Assembly (NCBI RefSeq): GCF_023734775.1
Contig: NZ_AP025732.1
Span: 2,920,501-2,984,500, forward strand
Length of the DNA: 64,000 bases
DNA from: Nostoc cf. commune SO-36
GTDB taxonomy: Bacteria > Cyanobacteriota > Cyanobacteriia > Cyanobacteriales > Nostocaceae
Direction: 5' to 3'
Part shown: one piece after another, positions 57,207-64,000 of the stretch
How the letters are laid out: each line of letters opens with the position of its first letter
Position numbering within the stretch: position 1 is the first letter of the stretch
Translations under genes and position numbers: made by a program
The notes under the pieces: generated by a model
The model's database searches: none
What the model was told of the DNA's origin: nothing
Seen by the model: the letters and a program-made list of their open reading frames with translations, nothing else

Positions 57207-57629
57207 TTACTGTTCTATACTTTGCTGCCACAGTCTTTCCAACATTTCAACTTGTTCTTTTAAAACAGCCGCACGATGTACAAGATATCTGTCATAAAAG
57301 AGAATACCGAACCCAACACAAATAGGGGTTAACAAGAAGAACCATTGCAAAATCGTGGCAAATTTATATTTTTCAGCAACAGTCAGCATTTGATGAACCA
57401 CATTACGATCAGAGGATTGGATGCTAGTCTGAGGGGAATGTGTAACCTCTGTCTGGGAAGCCAAAGTGGGAGCATTTTTAGTAGTCTTGTTAACTTCGTA
57501 GGCTAAATTCTGGGATTTTACTAAGTCCAGATGTCGCTCCCAAATTATGCCAAATACTACTAATCCTGGAGAAAGCATTGTTAGAGTAATTACACAAACT
57601 GTAAGGAGATTTAAAACTTTTGCTTTCAT
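57207..57629 (-). CDS. Predicted two-helix membrane protein
   Basis: 140 residues: TM1 about 8-29 (LLTVCVITLTMLSPGLVVFGII), a polar loop of about 60 residues rich in Thr/Ser/Gln, TM2 about 92-111 (ILQWFFLLTPICVGFGILFY) and a short charged C-terminal coiled coil (AVLKEQVEMLERLWQQ). No family recognised. First gene of the three-gene leftward unit 57629-56566. Confidence 0.65.
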   Translation of the reverse strand: MKAKVLNLLTVCVITLTMLSPGLVVFGIIWERHLDLVKSQNLAYEVNKTTKNAPTLASQTEVTHSPQTSIQSSDRNVVHQMLTVAEKYKFATILQWFFLLTPICVGFGILFYDRYLVHRAAVLKEQVEMLERLWQQSIEQ

Positions 57630-58623
57630 CTTGGCTCTCCCTTGCTAGGTAGTATGCACCCAGTAAGAAAATATCCTTTGCTGTTTATCTCAAACAGTTT
57701 TGATATTAAAATATGTGTAAACGGTAATTTTCACAATTGTTAGCTGTCAGTTGGTTTTCTAATTATCACTGACTACTGACAACTGAAAAGTTAGTAACAT
57801 TTTCGCAAAACGTAGGATTATTCAATCAGAAAGAACACACTTAGATTCTGGAATGTGGTTTCATCTTGCTCTCAAAAGGGAGATTAAGAAGTCCCCCCTA
57901 GTTCACTCAGCTTTCGCTCAGGAATGTTGGGGGGTAGAGGGGAATCTCTGCGTAAATCCTATACGATTTATATCAGTCCCTCTCCACAAAACAGTTTACC
58001 CCAGCCCTGTTAAGATTATTAAATTCATTAGAATAGTACTCAACGGCTGTAATCCTCGTCTGATAAGTATTATAAAAAAATATTGGGGTATGGGTGCTAG
58101 TGTTTTTGAGATGGGGTGCTAGTGTTTTTGAAGTGGGGTTCTGGTGTTTTTGTACTCAACCTAAAACCAATGTAGGTAAAGCTTAGAACTATTTTTAATG
58201 CAATTTTTAGTGGACAAAATCTGCACTCAAAAGTAAATATCGATGTCTCCTGATAAAGATAAACTAATAAATTCAGAAAATCCATTAAATATTTTGAAAT
58301 TAAGTTATATCTCCCTAACAAATAGAAAATTATGATGAAAATTATTCATATATACAGAATTATAAAAATTGATCTTAGCCTAAGAAACAATAGTCAGCAA
58401 TTCCAAATGGTAAAATAAAAGAATGGCAAGCTAAACATCTGCTGAAGTGAGAATCAATGAGAGCCTCTGATAAAAGTTCTTCCTAAACTTTCAGATTTTG
58501 TGGTTTAGTTAGAATACATAGTATATGCACTCATTGGCACTAAACTGCAAATTAAATACACAAAAGCTTCTTGTTATAAGTAAATACTCTGTACTAAGAT
58601 TTAGAATTTATAGGAGTTAAATA
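57630..58623. other. Gene-free stretch upstream of cysteine synthase
   Basis: About 1 kb. It contains a GGGTGCTAGTGTTTTTGAGA-type tandem motif (three copies at 58090-58150), an AGTCCCCCC palindromic fragment near 57890, and otherwise AT-rich DNA. The 89-codon reading frame at 57853 is low complexity with no family resemblance, so I do not annotate it. Confidence 0.45.
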
Positions 58624-59583
58624 ATGCGGATTGCTCAAGATATAACAGAACTGATCGGACGAACTCCTTTAGTTCAACTAAACAAGATTCCTCAAGCTGA
58701 GGGAGTAGTAGCAAGGATAGTTGTCAAATTAGAAGGGATGAACCCAGCAGCCTCGGTGAAAGACCGTATTGGGTTAAGTATGGTACTTTCAGCAGAAGCA
58801 GCTGGGTCAATTACCCCAGGAAAGACTATTTTAGTTGAGCCTACTTCCGGTAATACAGGAATTGCTCTAGCAATGGTAGCAGCAGCGCGTGGCTACCGTT
58901 TAATTTTGACAATGCCGGAGACGATGAGCCAAGAACGACGCGCTATGCTGAGAGCTTATGGCGCGTCTTTAGAGTTGACACCAGGCGCGGAAGGAATGCG
59001 CGGAGCGATTCGCAAAGCCGAAGAAATTGTGGCTAATACTCCTGATGCTTTTATGCTGCAACAGTTCCGCAACCCTGCCAATCCTAAAGTTCACCAGGAA
59101 ACTACCGCCGAAGAAATTTGGACAGATACAGATGGAGAAGTGGATATCGTCATTGCTGGCGTAGGTACTGGTGGGACGATTACCGGGATTGCAGAGGTCA
59201 TTAAAAGCCGCAAGCCGACTTTTAAAGCGATCGCAGTTGAACCCAGCAATAGCCCAGTTCTCTCCGGTGGTGAAGCCGGGCCACATAAGATTCAAGGTAT
59301 TGGGGCCGGATTTATCCCCGATGTTCTCCGCCTAGAATTAGTTGATGAAGTAATTAGAGTCAGCGATGAACAAGCGATCGCTTTTGGGCGACGTTTGGCA
59401 AAAGAAGAAGGCTTATTATCTGGGATATCCTCTGGTGCGGCTTTGTGCGCTGCTATTCAAGTAGGTAAACGTCCAGAAAATGCCGGGCGGTTAATTGTAA
59501 TGATTCAGCCTTCCTTTGGTGAACGTTACCTCAGCACACCCATGTTTCAAGACTTGTCTTTAGAAACTGCTGGCGTCCGTTAA
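58624..59583 (+). CDS. cysK: Cysteine synthase (O-acetylserine sulfhydrylase)
   Basis: 319 residues, PLP-dependent. PLP lysine in [11 protein letters not shown] (Lys46), substrate loop [10 protein letters not shown], glycine loop [10 protein letters not shown] and C-terminal [10 protein letters not shown]. It makes cysteine from O-acetylserine and sulfide. Monocistronic with a strong terminator. TAGGAGTTAA precedes the start. Confidence 0.96.
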   Translation: MRIAQDITELIGRTPLVQLNKIPQAEGVVARIVVKLEGMNPAASVKDRIGLSMVLSAEAAGSITPGKTILVEPTSGNTGIALAMVAAARGYRLILTMPETMSQERRAMLRAYGASLELTPGAEGMRGAIRKAEEIVANTPDAFMLQQFRNPANPKVHQETTAEEIWTDTDGEVDIVIAGVGTGGTITGIAEVIKSRKPTFKAIAVEPSNSPVLSGGEAGPHKIQGIGAGFIPDVLRLELVDEVIRVSDEQAIAFGRRLAKEEGLLSGISSGAALCAAIQVGKRPENAGRLIVMIQPSFGERYLSTPMFQDLSLETAGVR

Positions 59584-59586
59584 AAA

Positions 59587-59625
59587 GTTAGGAGCCAGAA
59601 GATTTGTGACTTCTGGCTCCTAAAC
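59587..59625 (+). terminator. Hairpin terminator after cysK
   Basis: GTTAGGAGCCAGAAG and CTTCTGGCTCCTAAAC form a 15-bp stem with an 8-nt loop, right after the stop. Confidence 0.8.
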
Positions 59626-60122
59626 TATATTTACCATATTATGTAAGTTTTGATACTTAACTTAACAGTAAAGTCAAGTATATACTTTAACGCTATCTTT
59701 GGGCGATCGTTATTCAAATCGCAATAAAATTTCACAAAATGATGATAATTTAATCTACCTTAAGATAGATTTTAAAAAATCACGGTAACAAATATGCTGT
59801 TACTATCAACATTTTGTGTTCCTGATTAATCGTTCCTGATAGATCATTTGTAAAGTAAATCTTAAGTGCTCAACTGATATATATTTTTCAGTTCTGTTTA
59901 GGTTAGTGTATCCAACAAAGTTAAATAAATGTTGTATTTTGCTTTGTGATAGTCAAAGTCATCTTTATGGTGGTAAACCATTTAGCCGCCTGGCTTCCTA
60001 GACTAGATACGCTTAATAATTACCTTACAAGTAGTCAAAGTGATCTTTGTTGAGAGCGATCTTTTTAGATTATTCTCCAGTATTTTGTAGAACACATTTA
60101 GTATTTAATACTACTAACAATA
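59626..60122. promoter_or_regulatory. Upstream region of the haloperoxidase-like gene
   Basis: About 500 bp, AT-rich. AGTCAAAGTCATCTTT (59951) is repeated as AGTCAAAGTGATCTTT (60033), an 82-bp spaced direct repeat that could be a regulator site. No gene seen. Confidence 0.4.
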
Positions 60123-61351
60123 ATGAGAAATTCATTCTTTCTTAAGAGTGCATCTGCTATGTCTCTGCTTGTTTTTACAGCCATTCCAGCAGTTCATGCT
60201 CAGGTTCCCAATCAGCCAGATAATGTACGCTTCAACCCTAAAGATACTTTCACGAATCCCCAGTTTCCAACAATCCTAGACGATTCGCAGATTGTTGCTC
60301 CTACTGCCCCCAACTGGGTGATCCCCCAGAATCCGTGAGAAGATTTGACAGGTTTATCCTTCCTCCACCGCCCTCTAATACCTCTGCCCAAACCGCAGAT
60401 GAACTAAGGGAATTGAACCAATTGGCAGCTACTCGTACCAATCCTAATACGATTAAAGTTATTAGTCGTTGGAACTTTGACCCACCTGCTTCAAGCTACA
60501 ACGACTATTTTGACCATTTAGCTCAACTTTATAAATACAGTCCACCCTTGGTAGCGCGTTGTAGCGCCATGCTGAACGAAGGTATCTATGCTGGTCTTCT
60601 ATCGGCGTGGTACAACAAATTCATGTACTTACGTCCCCGCCCGGATCAAGTAACTAATTATGCTTTTCGAGCGGATAATCCAAGTCTACCTACACCTTAT
60701 CATCCAGCTTACCCCTCTGGTCACTCCACCTCCGCCGGTGTCTTTATGGCTGTGGGGGCGGCATGTTTTCCTGAAGAACCAGTGGAAAACTTCGTTGCCT
60801 TGGGTAGAGAATCCTCCCTTGCCCGGAGACAAGGAGGTGTACACTACTACTCTGATTCAGTAGCTGGTGAAGCGTTGGGGTATACCGTTGGCAGTGCAGT
60901 GGTAAGGGGTTATAGAGACGACGGTTCTCCACTTGGTGGCAATACTGCTGCTTCTGTATATAGTCGTCCACCGTCGTTTAATTCTAACGGTACGCCGACT
61001 ACTAGCATCGCGCTAAAGACAAAAGCCACCATTACTGTTGGGCCACAACTGAGTTCAGATCCAGGTAGGCCTGGCAAGCAGAGGATCATCTTAGTACCCA
61101 TCAGGCAAAACGGACAGTTTTCAAATGCTCCTGTTGTGAAGAATCCACCCGATCCACTGTTCAATATTCCAGCAGCTAGTACAACACAACTTGGCCCCGT
61201 TGCACCAACAACTATCAATCCTAGTGGAACAGAAAGGAACGCTCCAGCGAGTTTCTCCGATCCAGACCCAGCCGCTGGTACGGGTAATGTAAATAATCTT
61301 GCCCCTGTAGCTCCATTAAATGAGGTAGATTCCGCTCCCTCAAACAAATAA
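60123..61351 (+). pseudogene. Vanadium haloperoxidase/PAP2-family protein, signal peptide and catalytic part in different frames
   Basis: 60123-60338 encodes a signal peptide (MRNSFFLKSASAMSLLVFTA, cleaved after VHA) and a Pro-rich start. 60335-61351 from GTG encodes the catalytic part: KFMYLRPRP (Lys95, Arg102), YPSGHS (127-131) and RRQGGVHYYSD (Arg164, His170, Asp174), the complete vanadate/phosphate pocket. The frames overlap by GTGA. One missing base near 60334 would join them into a 410-residue secreted enzyme. If real, the catalytic part loses its signal peptide. Confidence 0.82.
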
Positions 61352-61534
61352 GCTTGCCAAAGCATTGGTTTAGAAGTCTTTCAAAATTAGCTGTTGTGTA
61401 TTTAACTTATATACACAACAGCTTAAATCTGCTTTATTCATTTGGCGTAATTAAACTTTGAGTCAACGCCCCTTGTTAATTAACAATATGGCGGTGCTTA
61501 TCCCAATAAACTACAGCTTTATTCAATTACTATC

Positions 61535-62428
61535 ATGCAATTACAAGAAATCATCCCAGTGAAATTGCGCTTTGACTTATGTGTTGTGGCATTAAGTCTC
61601 ACAGCTACCGCTACACCCTTAATGGCTCAAACTCCCGCCCCTGGACACAATCAAGTTCACACTGAGTCTCAAGGTAATAATAAACCGTCCTTTTTGCCGA
61701 AAATCCTTTCTGATATTAAGATTGAGCGTCAATCGCTTAAATCTAGTCTGTTATACGAAGGTATGACTCAAGCTGAAGTGGTAAAGGTGATGGGAAAACC
61801 AACTGATGTCAAGGTGTTTTCCAATTTAGATATGCATATTGAAATTCTGAATTATCGCCAAGAGCCAGTTATCACTAAAGTCTCAATGATTGATGGTTAT
61901 CTGTCAGGCATTGCTTGCGAAGTCAAAACCATAACTACTAACGATATTCCTCCTTTTGCTCAGGGCATTAAAATTGGGATGAGTCGTCAAGAGTTGCTGA
62001 AATCGATGGGCGAGCCTTTCTCTGAGCAACGCAATGACATTTCTATTTACAAGCTTGAGCGACTCGCTTATGTAAAAGATGGTCAACTACCAGTAAATGT
62101 AATTCTCACAGATGGTCGGGTGGAGGCTATGAATGTCGGATTGGAAACTCCAGCCAAAATTACACAAATCATATTACCGGCAGAACCAGCCATGCCAAAA
62201 AGTGGGGCTGTCTATCAACGTATCCGAATCGGGATGAACCCGCAACAGGTGATATCGCTTTATGGTCAGCCTACTTTTGTACAACCTTCAGTGTTTAAGC
62301 AACAGAAGGTTGTAGACTTTGTGTACGCTACCCTAAATACGGATGCTTCCACTAGATTTACATTTATCGACGACGTGCTGACACGTTTTTCTTTTATTCC
62401 CCAAGCAAATTTATATCGTTCTAAGTAG
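61535..62428 (+). CDS. Secreted protein with three BamE/SmpA-like repeats
   Basis: 297 residues. A hydrophobic segment about 12-30 ending ATPLMAQ looks like a signal peptide. Three similar modules follow: LLYEGMTQAEVVKVMGKPTD (about 76-95), IKIGMSRQELLKSMGEPFSE (about 146-165) and IRIGMNPQQVISLYGQPTFV (about 229-248), each the helix-turn signature of SmpA/OmlA (BamE-like) domains. Likely periplasmic and protein-binding. It follows the haloperoxidase-like gene at 183 bp in the same orientation. Confidence 0.75.
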   Translation: MQLQEIIPVKLRFDLCVVALSLTATATPLMAQTPAPGHNQVHTESQGNNKPSFLPKILSDIKIERQSLKSSLLYEGMTQAEVVKVMGKPTDVKVFSNLDMHIEILNYRQEPVITKVSMIDGYLSGIACEVKTITTNDIPPFAQGIKIGMSRQELLKSMGEPFSEQRNDISIYKLERLAYVKDGQLPVNVILTDGRVEAMNVGLETPAKITQIILPAEPAMPKSGAVYQRIRIGMNPQQVISLYGQPTFVQPSVFKQQKVVDFVYATLNTDASTRFTFIDDVLTRFSFIPQANLYRSK

Positions 62429-62437
62429 TAGTCTAAT

Positions 62438-62480
62438 TGTTCGTAGTTGGCGCTTTAGCGCTAAAGCGCAAACTACGAAC
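62438..62480. repeat. Perfect palindrome around GCGCTTTAGCGCTAAAGCGC
   Basis: GTTCGTAGTT and AACTACGAAC enclose GGCGCTTTAGCGCTAAAGCG. Between convergent genes, so it may act as bidirectional terminator. A half copy lies at 63086-63112. Confidence 0.75.
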
Positions 62481-62590
62481 CGATGAAATTAATCCTGCTG
62501 CCTTAGAGCGCGTAACTTTGTATGTTGGGACTTGAGAGCATTGCTGCATCTCAAACCCAAGAATTCAGGTTTTAATGCAAAAATCCTGTA

Positions 62591-63061
62591 CTAATGCTTA
62601 CAGCCACCTTCTTTATGGTGTTTATGCCCATGATCGTGACCGTGAGAACAGCCTTGCAAATTCTCCTTCATAAGCTTGTCGCTGATTTCTTGCAAGGATT
62701 CATCCACAGCTTGTAAGCCAATCCAAGCATCAATCTTTTGTACATCAAACCCTACCTCGCGTTGTTCGCCTACTTCTAACAAAGGACGGCGAATTAGCAG
62801 TGGTTCTTTCAGCATCAGCGCCAAAGCGGTTTGTTCATCCACTTTTTCAGGAACCACCTCACCAGATTTTACCTTGGGAGCGGAAGGATTGAACCATTCG
62901 ACTACGGGGCGATCGCCAAAAAATGAACGCAACCGTTCAGCTGTCCAAGCTTCTTTTAGTAGGTTCTGTGGTATCACCTCATGACCGGCAGCTGTTAGCA
63001 AAACTTTTTGCTTAACACCACCTTTACAGCCTGGTTTGCTATAGAAAATTACCTTTGCCAT
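62591..63061 (-). CDS. Nitrogenase-associated ArsC/Spx-like protein with His-rich tail
   Basis: 156 residues. Thioredoxin-fold ArsC-like core: MAKVIFYSKPGCKGGVKQKVLL (single Cys12), LRSFFGDRPVVEWFNPSAP, LMLKEPLLIRRPLLE (family Arg-Pro). It matches the family named nitrogenase-associated protein. The C-terminus GCSHGHDHGHKHHKEGGCKH is a probable metal-binding tail. Function unproven; transcribed leftward, 57 bp after the cupin gene. Confidence 0.85.
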   Translation of the reverse strand: MAKVIFYSKPGCKGGVKQKVLLTAAGHEVIPQNLLKEAWTAERLRSFFGDRPVVEWFNPSAPKVKSGEVVPEKVDEQTALALMLKEPLLIRRPLLEVGEQREVGFDVQKIDAWIGLQAVDESLQEISDKLMKENLQGCSHGHDHGHKHHKEGGCKH

Positions 63062-63117
63062 TCAACTATCTCCTAATTACTTTTTAGCGCTAAAGCGCCA
63101 ACTACGAACCGAGGAAA

Positions 63118-63728
63118 TTAAAAATTCCTCGCTTTATGGCTAACTAAGTCAAACTCAAACCTCTCATTTGGATCGGTTTCGCCATAAATATTAAAAGTCA
63201 CAGTTGGTTCATCACCCACTGCTTCTACACTGTGAATTGCATCGGGAGTAAAGCTAATAATGTCTCCTGGGAAGAGAGTTACCTCTCCCGTTTCTTCAAT
63301 CTTGTCCTGAAATTCTGGGCTATTAGTGCGTCGCCAAAAAGTATTTTTTTCCTGGCCTTTTAACACCGCCACTATTCCCCACGTTCCATGATTATGAATG
63401 TTTGAACGGGTTCCCGGTGCAAATGTTACTGTTTGCACTGTTAACGGCAAACCCAATTCATCATATAGGAGTAAAACAGAGCTTCCCGTTTTGGTGAAGG
63501 TTCTAAGTTTTGAATTTGCACCCAGTAGGAATTTACAATCAAGCGCCTTACGAGCATCCGAATTTCTGGCAGACAATTAGTTTCATCATCTGCATTATTG
63601 AGAACATCTTCGACCTCGGTTAAAAACCGATAAAGACGATAATTTTCTCTCAATAAATCCCATGCTCTTACAGATTTACAGGCTTGATGCTGACCGTCCC
63701 CCGTTAGCAGCCAATCCCTACCTTTCAT
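63118..63728 (-). pseudogene. Cupin (cysteine dioxygenase-like) gene with a frameshift
   Basis: 63728-63441 gives a helical N-terminal part (WLLTGDGQHQACKSVRAWDL...VRRLIVNSYWVQIQNLEPSP...YSYMMN). The cupin part in the next frame begins LGLPLTVQTVTFAPGTRSNI and has HNHGTWGIVAVLKG and FTPDAIHSVEAVG metal-site histidines. One missing T near 63453 separates them. The rebuilt protein is about 200 residues. Whether the cupin frame alone is translated is doubtful. Confidence 0.78.
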
Positions 63729-63910
63729 AACTTTTAAATTGATAGTGGCGAAGATTGGATCACAATGATCGGTGAGACATTAGGGATATTACCTACAGGA
63801 AGCTTAGTAGGTATGTTAATAGGAGGGATGATAGAGTTACTATCGGTACTTGCTCCTAATAGGGAATAGGATTTGGTAGATAACCAATTGTTCATGATTT
63901 TTGACAAAAA

Positions 63911-63969
63911 GGGCATTGGGCATTGGGCATTAGGAATTGGGAATTGGGAATTGGGAATTGGGAATTGGG
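63911..63969. repeat. STRR heptamer array GGGAATT / GGGCATT
   Basis: Three GGGCATT and five GGGAATT heptamers in direct tandem. The open frame across it ([12 protein letters not shown]...) is a repeat shadow. Confidence 0.92.
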
Positions 63970-64000
63970 TTATCCTCCTCATCTCCCTCATCCCCCTCAT

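Noticed and set aside
57853..58122. 89-codon frame upstream of cysK
   Set aside because: No family resemblance, no ribosome binding site, and it runs across repeat-like AGTCCCCCC sequence.
63734..64000. Minus-strand frame reaching the right window edge
   Set aside because: Its central part is the STRR array; the rest is not enough to support a gene.

Overview
The window is chromosomal DNA from a filamentous, heterocyst-forming cyanobacterium of the Nostoc/Anabaena group. The evidence is an Anabaena-type nif cluster that ends in hesA-hesB-fdxH (heterocyst ferredoxin), an uptake hydrogenase hupSL with an extended hyp operon, an orange carotenoid protein, frequent GCGATCGC (HIP1) octamers, and the short tandem heptamer repeats typical of these genomes. 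No tRNA, rRNA or CRISPR array was seen.

Region 1 (about 1-16,570) reads as the right part of a nifD interruption element. Only the last 52 codons of nifD are present. They start exactly at the 11-bp core GGATTACTCCG (16560-16570), and a XisA-type tyrosine recombinase lies just inside. I see no second core and no nifD 5' part, so the element would run past the left edge. Its cargo is an orange carotenoid protein, a GH75-like secreted-type hydrolase, an RTX-repeat protein, a sensor kinase, a methyltransferase, a dienelactone hydrolase, a DUF2267 protein, a Uma2 remnant, a xisI/xisH pair, a small protein plus retropepsin-like protease pair, an IS630-type element, a PD-(D/E)XK nuclease-like protein and a DUF433/truncated DUF5615 pair.

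Region 2 (16,561-28,300) is nifD(3')-nifK-(Mo-nitrogenase C-terminal family)-nifE-nifN-nifX-(NifX-associated)-(DUF683)-nifW-hesA-hesB-fdxH, followed by a molbindin, a P-loop ATPase and a homocitrate synthase. Together they encode the MoFe protein, FeMo-cofactor assembly, Fe-S handling and electron supply.

Region 3 (28,700-37,950) is an accessory stretch. It holds an ankyrin/SagB-like/unknown operon, hupW, a second xisH/xisI pair, an HxlR regulator, a decayed short-chain dehydrogenase, an acetyltransferase split by an ISAs1-like element, a PIN-domain remnant, a second small-protein/protease pair (frameshifted) and a Uma2 gene.

Region 4 (38,000-54,300) holds hupS-hupL (transcribed leftward, hupL uninterrupted), an Rpn/DUF2887 gene with extra tail copies, and an extended hyp operon: TPR protein, two small membrane proteins, NifU-Rieske fusion, NHL protein, hypF (frameshifted), hypC, hypD, hypE, hypA, hypB. 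Related short repeats sit in most of the hyp gene junctions.

Region 5 (54,400-64,000) has a luciferase-like flavoenzyme with a paralogue of the small protein found behind the SagB-like gene, several broken hypothetical genes, a cysteine synthase, a vanadium-haloperoxidase-like protein split from its signal peptide, a triple BamE-like periplasmic protein, a nitrogenase-associated ArsC-like protein and a frameshifted cupin.

A striking property is the number of single-base lesions (xisH, a retropepsin gene, a short-chain dehydrogenase, hypF twice, the haloperoxidase, a cupin and two unknown genes). They fit either an eroding (for example symbiotic) genome or an indel-prone assembly. Raw-read inspection would separate the two.
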